Positions 35,175-44,050 are shown, numbered from the stretch's first letter. The stretch: 64,000 bases of DNA from CAJBVG01 sp044337515 (GCA_044337515.1 JBIINK010000009.1:1-64000), one strand, 5' to 3'. The notes: a model not told the origin generated them from the sequence alone. Numbers and translations are program-made.

Positions 35175-37079
35175 ATGTCAATAATTCAAAAACTACTTAA
35201 TCGTTATGCAGGCAAATACGCTTCGCGTTGGTTAGTATTGTTTATTGATTTGTGTATTGTTTACTTGGCTTATGTCTTAGCCAAGTTAATTCGTCATAAT
35301 TTTATTATATCAGAAGTTGAAATTGATCATCTATTTCAACGTGGTCCGATTTTAGTAAGTTTTTACCTAGTCTCATTTGTTGCCCTCCATTCTTATGTGG
35401 GTATTATAAGACAGACGAGTTTGTATGATGCTATTAAATTATTCCAAGCAACTTCCGTCGCGGCCTTAGCAATATTTATTGTTTCTATAACTGCAGAAAA
35501 ATATTTTGGCTATATATTCGCAAGCCCAATTATCATTATTATTCATTTCTTAATATCGGTATACTTTTTAATAACCGCTAGAATTTTCTTTAAGGCGATA
35601 TTTATCACACTTGTGGGCTACGGAGATAAATCAAAGAAAAACGTGTTGATTTATGGCGCTGGTCAATCAGGTATAATTACACTAAATACATTATCGCAAG
35701 ATGCTAAATCAGACATAAATGTAATTGGTTTTATAGATGACAACTTATCGAAAATCGGCAAGACACTTGCAGGTATAAAAATTTACTCAGCAGAAGAGGC
35801 ACTAAATGGGATGTTAGAAAAAAGGAGTATCTCTGAAGTTATTTTGTCTATTCAAAACATTACCTCTATTCGAAAGTCGGAAATTGTGAATCGTTGCTTA
35901 GAAATGAACGTGCAAGTAAAAAATGTTCCACCAATTTCTAGATGGATAAATGGAGAGTTAAGTTCTCGTCAGATTAAAGCGGTACGAATTGAAGACTTAT
36001 TAAATCGGGAACCTATAAAATTGAATCAAGAAAATATATTCAATGAACTTACTGGTAAAGTCATTATGATTACTGGTGCCGCTGGTTCGATAGGTTCAGA
36101 AATAGCGCGTCAGGTAGTATCCTACAAACCGAAGATGGTCATATTTGTAGATCAGGCCGAAACGCCTATGTATGAGCTAGAGCTAAACCTACGTAAACGA
36201 ATAGAGCGCTATCATATTCTCTCTAAATTTATCATTGCAGATGTATCTAATGAGTGTGCAATGGATAGAATATTTACAGAATATTTACCATCTAAAGTAT
36301 TTCATGCAGCAGCTTACAAGCATGTTCCTTTGATGGAGTCAAATCCTTTTGAGGCCGTTCGAGTAAATGCATTAGGTACCAAAAACATGGCCGATCTTGC
36401 CATGAAATATAAAGTGAAAAAATTCGTCATGGTTTCTACCGACAAAGCGGTAAACCCTACTAATGTGATGGGTGCTACGAAAAGAATTGCTGAAATGTAT
36501 ATTCAAAGTTTGAGTAAAGATTATACGCATTCTACTGCATTTATTACTACACGTTTTGGGAATGTATTGGGTTCGAATGGCTCTGTAATTCCTTTATTTA
36601 AAAAGCAGATTGAAGCAGGTGGTCCAATTACGGTTACACACCCTGAAATTACTAGATACTTCATGACCATACCAGAAGCTTGCCAATTGGTATTAGAAGC
36701 AGGTTCCATGGGTAAAGGAGGCGAAATCTTTATCTTCGATATGGGAGAATCAGTAAAAATTATTGATGTCGCTAAAAACATGATTAAGCTATCAGGCTTA
36801 ACCTTAGGGAAAGATATTCAAATTGAAATTACAGGACTTCGTCCGGGGGAGAAATTATACGAAGAGCTTTTAGGAGATTCAGAAAATGATGTCCCTACTT
36901 ATCATCCTAAAATTAAAATCGCTAATGTTCAGGAATACGAAGCCACATATGTAGTAGATGAATTCGAGAAATTATCCAATACCTACAAGAGTGAGGATCA
37001 TCTACAGCTTGTTTCTCAAATCAAATCGATGGTAAAGGAATACGTAAGTAATAATTCCATTTACGAAACGCTAGATTAA
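35175..37079 (+). CDS. Membrane-anchored UDP-HexNAc 4,6-dehydratase, CapD/PglF-like
   Basis: A 634-residue protein of the long FlaA1/CapD type. Four transmembrane helices lie in about residues 18-145, followed by a first Rossmann domain (GAGQSG 161-166) and a catalytic SDR domain from about 292 (GAAGSIG 301-307). The active site reads STDK at 421-424 and VMGATK at 431-436, so Met432 stands where SDR enzymes have Tyr; this substitution is typical of the PglF group, not a defect. It likely makes the UDP-4-keto-6-deoxy sugar for the PglE/PglD-like enzymes. Confidence 0.87.
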   Translation: MSIIQKLLNRYAGKYASRWLVLFIDLCIVYLAYVLAKLIRHNFIISEVEIDHLFQRGPILVSFYLVSFVALHSYVGIIRQTSLYDAIKLFQATSVAALAIFIVSITAEKYFGYIFASPIIIIIHFLISVYFLITARIFFKAIFITLVGYGDKSKKNVLIYGAGQSGIITLNTLSQDAKSDINVIGFIDDNLSKIGKTLAGIKIYSAEEALNGMLEKRSISEVILSIQNITSIRKSEIVNRCLEMNVQVKNVPPISRWINGELSSRQIKAVRIEDLLNREPIKLNQENIFNELTGKVIMITGAAGSIGSEIARQVVSYKPKMVIFVDQAETPMYELELNLRKRIERYHILSKFIIADVSNECAMDRIFTEYLPSKVFHAAAYKHVPLMESNPFEAVRVNALGTKNMADLAMKYKVKKFVMVSTDKAVNPTNVMGATKRIAEMYIQSLSKDYTHSTAFITTRFGNVLGSNGSVIPLFKKQIEAGGPITVTHPEITRYFMTIPEACQLVLEAGSMGKGGEIFIFDMGESVKIIDVAKNMIKLSGLTLGKDIQIEITGLRPGEKLYEELLGDSENDVPTYHPKIKIANVQEYEATYVVDEFEKLSNTYKSEDHLQLVSQIKSMVKEYVSNNSIYETLD

Positions 37080-37125
37080 TTTATTACTTTCCTGTAAATA
37101 TTAATAATAAATATTATTTTAGAGA

Positions 37126-38424
37126 ATGCGTTTATTCCTATTTACTTATTGGTATTTGCCCGATAATCGGACTGCAGTAAATCGAGTGAAATATTTTAAG
37201 AAAATATTCCTTGACTCGAATATTGATACGCATTTAATTTATTGTGATAATAATTCAGAAAAGGCAAACGAAAGCAATGCGGTAGAATACAAAATACCCT
37301 TTAATCATTTATTCTATTCCTTATCTGTTTACCTATTAAAACGTAATTGGTTATTTTTCTATAAAATCATTCATTTCATTTATTTAATATCTAGAAAAAG
37401 AGATGTATATGATTTTTATAGGAATTTTAAAGCAATTGAATCGTCAAAGTTATTTAACATTGGGAAAGATGATGTCATCATAACCTCAGCTCCCCCATAT
37501 TCTGCTTTGAACATTGGATATTATCTGAAAAAGAAATACGGTGCGAAATGGGTAATCGATTATCGCGATCCTTGGACATTAGGTTATCCTACATTAGCAT
37601 ATAGTATTTTTGCCGATAAGTTTAGAAAATTGATTCAACGGAAAGATGAATTAAAATTTCTTGAACATGCAGATCAAATAATAACAGTTTCAGAAAGCTT
37701 GAAAGACACTTTTCCTAAAAAGCATCACCATAAAATTTCTATAATTCCTAATGGAGCAAATACCGATGAAATGGATTTATCTAAAATAAATCCAATACCA
37801 AGTACATTCTCCATTGTTTATGCTGGAACTATACACTCGCAACAATTAGAGCACAACTATTTTTTCGATGTGGTCAAGAAATTTATTGTAGAAAATAACA
37901 TTAAGCCAGAAGATTTTAAATTGCATTTCATTGGTTCAGATTCTTCCGAAGAGTTGAAATCAATAATTAAACATTTAGGATTAAATGATTACGTAAATAT
38001 AACTAAGCGTATAGACCTTCTAGAGCTCTATAGTTTTATGTATAACGCATCAATGTTTCTGCACCTTAAGTATGCTGATAGAGATAAAATTATTACTTCT
38101 AAGCAATATGATTATTTAGCTTTACAAAAAGCAATAATATTGCCCCAATCTGATAATGGAGATATCGCTGAAAGTATAATTAAAAATGAAGCTGGATACG
38201 TTTGCCATTCGAAGGAGGAGTTGTACGAAGTATTGCAAAAAGAATTCATGAAATTTAGGAATAAGCAAGATGTTCGTATATATAGGAGTGAGAGCTATGT
38301 GAAGAATCTCAGTAGAGACAAAGCATCTGAAGAGTTGCTTAAGTTAGTTTTCTCTAATGTATATTTACAAGATAATATTAATATAGACCAAATTCCCCCA
38401 GCTATTCTCCATGGAACCATTTAA
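37126..38424 (+). CDS. Glycosyltransferase family 4-like protein
   Basis: A 432-residue GT-B protein. It starts LFLFTYWYLPDNRTAVNRVKYF, has VIITSAPPYSALNIGYYLKKKYGAKWVIDYRDPWTLGYP, and SIVYAGTIHSQQLEHNYFFDV begins the C-terminal domain. The donor-side E-x7-E is weak (KYADRDKIITSKQYDYLALQKAI). Probably adds a sugar of the repeat unit or a linked glycan. It overlaps the WecA-like gene by 14 bases. Confidence 0.75.
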   Translation: MRLFLFTYWYLPDNRTAVNRVKYFKKIFLDSNIDTHLIYCDNNSEKANESNAVEYKIPFNHLFYSLSVYLLKRNWLFFYKIIHFIYLISRKRDVYDFYRNFKAIESSKLFNIGKDDVIITSAPPYSALNIGYYLKKKYGAKWVIDYRDPWTLGYPTLAYSIFADKFRKLIQRKDELKFLEHADQIITVSESLKDTFPKKHHHKISIIPNGANTDEMDLSKINPIPSTFSIVYAGTIHSQQLEHNYFFDVVKKFIVENNIKPEDFKLHFIGSDSSEELKSIIKHLGLNDYVNITKRIDLLELYSFMYNASMFLHLKYADRDKIITSKQYDYLALQKAIILPQSDNGDIAESIIKNEAGYVCHSKEELYEVLQKEFMKFRNKQDVRIYRSESYVKNLSRDKASEELLKLVFSNVYLQDNINIDQIPPAILHGTI

Positions 38425-39472
38425 ACTTATATTATTAGTACTATCTACATTTAGTTTTGTTTGGTTTGCTATTCCAACCTTAATACAAGCTGCACATAAT
38501 GGTCGTTTTTTTGATAAACCAGATCATGAAAGGAAAGTGCATTTAGCAGACATTCCGAATTTAGGTGGAGTTGCTATTTTCTTTGGCTTTTTATTTGGGT
38601 GTATTTTATTTCTAAAAGCGATTGCTTTAGAATACAGTAATTTCTTACTAGGAGCGAGCATGATTGTTTTTGCTATGGGTATTCGCGATGACCTCATGGG
38701 CTTAAATGCTTATGTTAAAATATTCATCCAATTAATCGCAGCATTTTTAGTAGTCTATTTTGGTGGAGTCCGAATAGATACGCTATTTGGCCTATTCGGC
38801 GTTCAGGATTTACCAATATTAATTAGCATTCCATTTTCTATTTTTATTATCATCGTAATTACTAATGCCATTAATTTAATAGATGGCATTGATGGTTTAG
38901 CGACATTGATAGGTATAGTAATTACAGCAGCCTTCGGCATCGTATTTTTACAAATGAACCAACTAGGTTGGAGTCGTATCTCTTTCGCTTTATGCGGAGC
39001 TTTACTAGGTTTTATTCGTTATAACTTTTCACCCGCAAAAATCTTTATGGGTGATACAGGAGCGTATATCATTGGATTTATTTTAGCAATTTTAACCATT
39101 CAGTTTATGGAATTGAATCGCTTTGATACGATTACCAATAACGATCCTTTTATTAAATCATCGCCAGCAGTGGGAATTGGATTTATGTTCGTTCCATTAT
39201 TTGATACCCTTCGTGTATTTATGATTAGAATCTCACAAGGAAAATCTCCATTCTTCGCGGATCGCCGTCATATGCATCATTTTTTATTGGATAGAGGATG
39301 GAATCATCGTCAAACCAGTCTGTTCTTAGCAGGCATGTCGGTATTCTTTATATTTTTCAGTTTAGCCCTTCAAAATATTGGTAGTTTTTACTTAATTGGC
39401 ATATTGATAGTAATTGGCATTGCTATTCATTTCTTTATGGAAATTTTCAAAATACGAAATGAAAAGGTTTAG
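38411..39472 (+). CDS. WecA/MraY-family undecaprenyl-phosphate sugar-1-phosphate transferase
   Basis: A 353-residue integral membrane enzyme with about ten helices. Signature loops are FFDKPDHERKVHLADIPNLGGVAIF, GIRDDLMGLN, NAINLIDGIDGLAT and IFMGDTGAYIIG, with DRRHMHHFLLDRG near the C-terminus (HHH region). It transfers a HexNAc-1-phosphate to undecaprenyl phosphate. Together with the PglC-like enzyme at 32707 this makes two different initiating transferases in one locus. It overlaps the next gene by 14 bases. Confidence 0.9.
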   Translation: MEPFKLILLVLSTFSFVWFAIPTLIQAAHNGRFFDKPDHERKVHLADIPNLGGVAIFFGFLFGCILFLKAIALEYSNFLLGASMIVFAMGIRDDLMGLNAYVKIFIQLIAAFLVVYFGGVRIDTLFGLFGVQDLPILISIPFSIFIIIVITNAINLIDGIDGLATLIGIVITAAFGIVFLQMNQLGWSRISFALCGALLGFIRYNFSPAKIFMGDTGAYIIGFILAILTIQFMELNRFDTITNNDPFIKSSPAVGIGFMFVPLFDTLRVFMIRISQGKSPFFADRRHMHHFLLDRGWNHRQTSLFLAGMSVFFIFFSLALQNIGSFYLIGILIVIGIAIHFFMEIFKIRNEKV

Positions 39473-41033
39473 TAAAATTTCAAAAATTTTCTATTTTCTA
39501 TTTTCTATTTTCATCTTGACTATAGAAGATAGCATTGCACAATACCTCCCTATTCACCATTACAATAACGAAAAGAACTCATGGTACAATGATGTTCAAT
39601 ATAACCATTCGGCATTGCAACCTATTTATAAAGAAGATACTACGAGCTATCAAAAAAGTAATCGTAAGTATTGGTTTGGTAGAAAATTATATGATGAGCA
39701 TTTATACCACTCCTCAAAAAATAACACCATACTGGATGTAAATTTCTTGCCTGATATGTACATTGGTAAAGAAGGCAATAAAACCATTTGGAATAATACT
39801 CGTGCCTTACAATTAACCGGCAAAGTAAATTCAAATTTCAGTTTTGATTTCACCTTGTATGAAACACAAGTTCGCTTGCCCTCATACATGGATACCTTGA
39901 GTGTATCGTTGAAATCCATTCCTGGTCAAGGTTGGCATGAAATTGTGTACAAACAAGGAACAGTATACGACTATACCTATGCTACTGCACATATTGCATA
40001 CCGAGCTGGGAATTTTAATTTTCAATTAGCAAATGATAAATTGTTTATCGGAGATGGGTATCGTTCCTTATTACTTTCAGATGTATCTATTCCTTATCCA
40101 TATTTTAAAGCCACTTACGAGTCGAAGCGTTTACAATATTCTGCAATCTACATGCAGCATATCGATCAGTTTGCGCCTAAATTATCAGAGGAATTAGGAT
40201 TCCAAAAGAAATGGGCGGTAATGCATTACCTCGATTGGAACATTTCTAAAAAATGGACCATCGGTTTGTTTGATGCTGTAGTATGGCAAGATGCAGATTC
40301 AACAGGCAAGCGGGGATTTGAAGTGTCCTATGCAAATCCAATAATATTTTTAAGAGCTGCGGAGTATGCTACGAGTTCATCAGACAATGCACTTATTGGA
40401 ATGAATGTGAAATATCAAGCATCTACCAATACCAAGATATATGCTCAGCTTGCGTTTGATGAGTTAAAGATTAGTGAATACATAGCAAATAATGGATGGT
40501 GGGCAAATAAGTTTGCCGTACAATTGGGTGTTCGTTCTAGAAATATTGCAGGCATCGAAAATTTAAATGGCTTTACAGAAATGAATTTGGTAAAACCATA
40601 TACCTATACGCATAAAAATACTCAACGAAGCTATACCAATTATGGCGATGCATTAGCTCATCCATTAGGAGCTAACTTTATAGAAAACGTTACACGTTTA
40701 GAATACAAATACAAAAGATGGATGCCAATGTTGCAAATTAATTTTGCGAAATACGGATTAGATTCTGCAAGTGGTACAAACATTGGTAAAAATATTTTAG
40801 CCTCATACAACACACGCGACAAAGAGTACAACAACAAACTCCTGCAAGGCATTCCTGCTTCACTACTTCTTATAGATGCCCGCATTGCCTACATGCTAAA
40901 CCCTAAAATCAATATGCGTTTAGAACTCGGCTACATATACCGAAACGAAACCATAGATGGAACCACTAACGCAACAAACATTATTACGTTTGGATTGCGT
41001 AGCTCGTTTAGGAATCTTTATTTTGATAGGTAG
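39459..41033 (+). CDS. Wzi/RemB-like outer-membrane protein
   Basis: A 524-residue secreted beta-rich protein. The start at 39459 gives a clean signal peptide ending near DSIAQ; the earlier in-frame ATG at 39414 only adds residues that overlap the WecA-like gene. LANDKLFIGDGYRSLLLSDVSIPYPYFKATYE is the region shared with capsule-assembly Wzi and the Bacteroidota RemB group, and the C-terminus (FGLRSSFRNLYFDR) ends in an aromatic-rich strand as in beta-barrels. Probable role: surface attachment or organisation of the exported glycan. The signal-peptide codons contain a heptamer repeat. Confidence 0.7.
   Translation: MKRFSKISKIFYFLFSIFILTIEDSIAQYLPIHHYNNEKNSWYNDVQYNHSALQPIYKEDTTSYQKSNRKYWFGRKLYDEHLYHSSKNNTILDVNFLPDMYIGKEGNKTIWNNTRALQLTGKVNSNFSFDFTLYETQVRLPSYMDTLSVSLKSIPGQGWHEIVYKQGTVYDYTYATAHIAYRAGNFNFQLANDKLFIGDGYRSLLLSDVSIPYPYFKATYESKRLQYSAIYMQHIDQFAPKLSEELGFQKKWAVMHYLDWNISKKWTIGLFDAVVWQDADSTGKRGFEVSYANPIIFLRAAEYATSSSDNALIGMNVKYQASTNTKIYAQLAFDELKISEYIANNGWWANKFAVQLGVRSRNIAGIENLNGFTEMNLVKPYTYTHKNTQRSYTNYGDALAHPLGANFIENVTRLEYKYKRWMPMLQINFAKYGLDSASGTNIGKNILASYNTRDKEYNNKLLQGIPASLLLIDARIAYMLNPKINMRLELGYIYRNETIDGTTNATNIITFGLRSSFRNLYFDR
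39486..39513 (+). repeat. Heptanucleotide tandem repeat inside a second signal-peptide coding region
   Basis: Four consecutive 7-base units (ATTTTCT three times, then ATTTTCA) within the signal-peptide codons of the Wzi/RemB-like gene. Same unit, copy number and position in the gene as the array at 2723-2750 in the exporter gene. Confidence 0.85.
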
Positions 41034-41049
41034 TGTTCGTCGAAGCACC

Positions 41050-41515
41050 GTTCGTCGGAGTCTCCTGACTCCGACAATATCCTGTCCGTCGGAGTCTCCT
41101 GACTCCGACAATAAAATGCAAAAGAATGTCGGAGTGAGGACACTCCGACGAACAGTGAGTCTCCTGACTCCGACAATAGAATGGAAAGTAATGTCGGAGT
41201 GAGGACACTCCGACGAACAGTGAGTCTCCTGACTCCGACAATATAAAGTGAAAAGATGTCGGAGTGAGGTTGTCCGTCGGAGTCTCCTGACTCCGACAAT
41301 ATAAAGTGAAAAGATGTCGGAGTGAGGTTGTTCGTCGGAGTCTCCTGACTCCGACAATATATTGCAAAAAAATGTCGGAGTGAGGTCGTCCGTCGGAGTC
41401 TCCTGACTCCGACAATAGAATGAAAAATAATGTCGGAGTGAGGTCGTCCGTCGGAGTCTCCTGACTCCGACAATATATTGCAAAAAAATGTCGGAGTGAG
41501 GACACTCCGACGAAC
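41050..41515. repeat. Repeat island 1: tandem array of hairpins, 58- and 65-bp units
   Basis: The island starts with GTTC plus a hairpin (41054-41075; arms GTCGGAGTC and GACTCCGAC, loop TCCT) and ends with a hairpin of loop AGGA (41490-41511) plus GAAC. Between them, direct units repeat: the TCCT-hairpin right ends fall at 41109, 41174, 41239, 41297, 41355, 41413 and 41471, giving two 65-base and four 58-base periods. Units alternate TCCT and AGGA hairpins with short A-rich linkers such as AATATATTGCAAAAAA. It lies between the convergent Wzi-like gene and dxs. Long frames on either strand here are by-products of the repeat. Confidence 0.9.
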
Positions 41516-41542
41516 GACAGAACGCCACTCCGACGAACGATA

Positions 41543-43441
41543 CTACGACAATCGACGAACTTCTTCCACTATAGCATCTGTGTCGTATTTACACTCAGCC
41601 CATAACTCGGCTTGCTCGCCATGTTCAATATATTCATCCGGGATTCCTAAGCGTTTTACTTGTGCGCTGTAATTATGGTCCGCCATAAATTCTAATACTG
41701 CAGAACCTACGCCACCTTGTATACAACCGTCTTCAACGGTGATTATTTTTTTGTATTTCGAAAACACTTCGTGTAATAATTCTTCATCTAATGGTTTTGC
41801 AAAACGTAAGTCGTAATGTGCTGGATGAATATTTTCTGAATTTAATTTTTTGCAGGCTTCTATTGCAAAGTTTCCCACGTGCCCTAAAGTTAATATTGCC
41901 ACTTCATCACCATCACAAATTTTTCTTCCTTTACCAATTGGTAATTTCTCAAATGGACTTTTCCAATCCACCATTACACCATTTCCTCTTGGGTAACGAA
42001 TGGTGAACGGACCTGCATTATCAATAGATGCTGTGTACATTAAGTTACGCAACTCTTGCTCGTTCATTGGTGCAGACACAATCATATGCGGAATGCATCT
42101 CATGTATGCAATATCGTAAGCGCCATGGTGTGTTGGTCCATCGGCACCAGCTAATCCAGCGCGATCTAAACAGAACACTACATTTAATTTTTGCAAGGCA
42201 ACATCGTGGATTACTTGATCGTATGCACGTTGCATAAACGAAGAGTAAATATTACAGAATGGTACTAAACCCTGTGTTGCTAATCCAGCTGAAAAAGTCA
42301 CAGCATGTTGCTCTGCAATTCCCACATCGAATGCACGATTTGGCATTGCCTTCATCATGATGTTTAAGGAACAACCACTCGGCATTGCCGGAGTAATTCC
42401 CATAATTTTATCATTTTGTTCTGCTAATTCAACCATCGTATTTCCAAATACATCTTGGTATTTTGGAGGTTGAGGTTCTGTATTTGAAGATTTTTTTATT
42501 TCGCCAGTAATTTTATCAAATAATCCAGGAGCATGCCATTTTGTTTGGTCTTTCTCAGCAAGCTCATACCCCTTACCTTTTACAGTTAAGACGTGTAATA
42601 ATTTTGGGCCAGGGATATCTTTTAAATCATTTAATACTTTTACTAAATGGTTAATGTCGTGCCCATCAACTGGACCGAAATACCTGAATTTTAAAGATTC
42701 GAAAAGGTTTGAATTTTTTAATATAGTTCCTTTAATTCCCTTTTCTACTTTCTTTACTATTTCTTGAGCATTAGGGCCGAAGCGACTAATTCCACCAAGT
42801 ATTTTCCATATATCATCACGCATACGATTGTAAGTGTGAGATGTAGTAATATCTGTTAAGTATTCGCGTAATGCCCCAACATTAGGGTCAATCGACATGC
42901 AATTATCGTTTAAGATAACTAGCAAATTTGAATTCTCTACTCCACCATGGTTTAATGCTTCAAATGCCATACCGGCGGTCATCGCTCCATCGCCAATTAC
43001 GGCAATATGTTGACGATGCTCGTTGTTAGTGTACTTAGAGGCAACAGCCATTCCTAAAGCAGCTGAAATAGAAGTTGAGGAGTGCCCAACACCAAATGTG
43101 TCATATTCGCTTTCCGAACGCTTAGGGAAGCCGCTAATGCCTTTATAAACTCTATTGGTTTGAAAGCGATCTTTTCTACCTGTTAAGATTTTATGCCCAT
43201 ATGCTTGATGCCCTACATCCCAAACCAATTGATCATCAGGAGTATTAAAAACATAATGCAAGGCAACCGATAATTCCACCACACCCAAACTAGCACCAAA
43301 ATGCCCCCCATTTACCGATACCATGTCGATAATAAACTGACGTAACTCATCAGCAACTTGTGGTAATTGGCTCTCTGTCAGCTTTCTTAAATCGGCTGGC
43401 AAATTTATATTTTTGAGGAGTTCACCTTGTATTGGGTTCAT
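41543..43441 (-). CDS. dxs: 1-deoxy-D-xylulose-5-phosphate synthase
   Basis: A 632-residue thiamine-diphosphate enzyme condensing pyruvate and glyceraldehyde 3-phosphate, the first step of the MEP isoprenoid pathway. N-terminal GGHFGASLGVVELSVALHYVFNTP and WDVGHQAYGHKILTG, the ThDP motif GDGAMTAGMAFEALNHG, catalytic DVGIAEQHAVTFSAGLA and C-terminal VKRLGIPDEYIEHG are all typical; length is normal. The last codons and the stop (VRRLS) are spelled by bases that look like the edge of repeat island 1 (GTTCGTCG, TTGTCG). A TAnnTTTG box lies upstream. Confidence 0.95.
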   Translation of the reverse strand: MNPIQGELLKNINLPADLRKLTESQLPQVADELRQFIIDMVSVNGGHFGASLGVVELSVALHYVFNTPDDQLVWDVGHQAYGHKILTGRKDRFQTNRVYKGISGFPKRSESEYDTFGVGHSSTSISAALGMAVASKYTNNEHRQHIAVIGDGAMTAGMAFEALNHGGVENSNLLVILNDNCMSIDPNVGALREYLTDITTSHTYNRMRDDIWKILGGISRFGPNAQEIVKKVEKGIKGTILKNSNLFESLKFRYFGPVDGHDINHLVKVLNDLKDIPGPKLLHVLTVKGKGYELAEKDQTKWHAPGLFDKITGEIKKSSNTEPQPPKYQDVFGNTMVELAEQNDKIMGITPAMPSGCSLNIMMKAMPNRAFDVGIAEQHAVTFSAGLATQGLVPFCNIYSSFMQRAYDQVIHDVALQKLNVVFCLDRAGLAGADGPTHHGAYDIAYMRCIPHMIVSAPMNEQELRNLMYTASIDNAGPFTIRYPRGNGVMVDWKSPFEKLPIGKGRKICDGDEVAILTLGHVGNFAIEACKKLNSENIHPAHYDLRFAKPLDEELLHEVFSKYKKIITVEDGCIQGGVGSAVLEFMADHNYSAQVKRLGIPDEYIEHGEQAELWAECKYDTDAIVEEVRRLS

Positions 43442-43458
43442 TATTCAGTGTTAAATGA

Positions 43459-43466
43459 CAAATATA
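43459..43466 (-). promoter_or_regulatory. Candidate -7 promoter box for dxs
   Basis: On the minus strand these bases read TATATTTG, an exact TAnnTTTG match 17 bases before the dxs ATG. No clear TTTG at the expected -33 position. Confidence 0.5.
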
Positions 43467-43610
43467 ACAAATTGTTCGTGTGCTTGTTTGCTCTAGATTC
43501 TAATGTTCTACAATTCTACATTCTGTGTTCGTCGAAGCGTCCTCGCTTCGACAATATATTGCAAAAAAGAAGTCATAAATTTAATCAACTTAGTGCATCA
43601 AATCACTCAG

Positions 43611-43773
43611 GCCCCTCAACTACGCTACGCTCCGTTCGGGGACCGGTTTCACTCCGCTCGTAAAAAAGAAAGAAAAAGAAAAGGAGAAGTTGAGCTTCGC
43701 TCAACTTCTCCTTTTCTTCCTAATGCGAAGCGAAAAACTGGTCCCCGAACGGAGCGTAGCGTAGTTGAGGGGC
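43611..43773. repeat. Long near-perfect inverted repeat (163 bases) with nested inner hairpin
   Basis: The left arm starts GCCCCTCAACTACGCTACGC and runs about 34 bases, pairing perfectly with the right arm that ends at 43773. Inside, a second hairpin centred near 43697 has 18-base arms (GAAAAGGAGAAGTTGAGC and its complement) around a TTC loop. A shortened copy at about 46381-46475 lacks the left half of the inner hairpin. Confidence 0.9.
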
Positions 43774-43840
43774 ATACCTAGTCAGATGAAATGGATTAAT
43801 GTAGTTGAGGGGCATACCTAGTCAGATGAAATGGATTAAT
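43761..43840 (+). repeat. Exact 40-base tandem duplication
   Basis: Bases 43761-43800 and 43801-43840 are identical 40-base blocks (each starting GTAGTTGAGGGGCATACC and ending ATGGATTAAT). The corresponding stretch in island 4 is single-copy, so the duplication is local. Confidence 0.95.
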
Positions 43841-44003
43841 GTATCCCGATAGCTATCGGGAGAAGCCAGCGGCGGTATATGTCGAAGCGAGGACGCTTCG
43901 ACGAACGGTTGGATGCTCCGACGGGATTTATCGCGTTGATAGTAGTATGAATCTGTCGGAGTGAGGACACTCCGATGAACTACGCTTAGACGAACGCCAA
44001 TAA

Positions 44004-44050
44004 ATCTGCACATTTTGCACATTTGCACATCTGCACATTTTCGCATCGGG
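44004..44050 (+). repeat. Degenerate CACATTT/GCACAT short repeat upstream of scpA
   Basis: A run of imperfect 7-10-base units of the type TGCACATTT lies just before the scpA promoter box. A similar, longer run lies at about 46585-46660 in front of the rlmN promoter box. Confidence 0.6.

Larger units (their letters stand above)
43527..43980. repeat. Repeat island 2: hairpin-tipped composite element
   Basis: Opens with GTTC and a hairpin at 43531-43552 (arms GTCGAAGCG and CGCTTCGAC, loop TCCT). It contains a long hairpin (43611-43773), a 40-base tandem duplication (43761-43840), the palindrome TCCCGATAGCTATCGGGA (43844-43861) and a further hairpin with loop AGGA (43881-43902). It closes with an AGGA hairpin at 43955-43976 followed by GAAC (43977-43980). 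It fills the gap between the divergent dxs and scpA genes. Its first half is closely repeated in island 4, its last 68 bases in island 3. No coding sequence is convincing. Confidence 0.88.

Noticed and set aside
36463..36482. Met432 in the CapD/PglF-like protein as a lost active site
   Set aside because: The Tyr to Met change is characteristic of the PglF/CapD long dehydratases and does not signify inactivation.
41050..41515. Possible CRISPR array
   Set aside because: The regular repeats are self-complementary hairpins, the intervening sequences are near-identical A-rich linkers rather than unique spacers, and no cas genes are nearby.
40920..41528. Long minus-strand frames (202, 165 and 151 codons) with repeated VGVRRLRR/LSESGDS motifs
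   Set aside because: They are translations of the tandem hairpin array in different frames; the protein repeats mirror the DNA repeats, and no coding signature is present.
43427..43781. Frames of 78 and 92 codons upstream of scpA
   Set aside because: They run through the hairpin and long inverted repeat of island 2 and have no family features.
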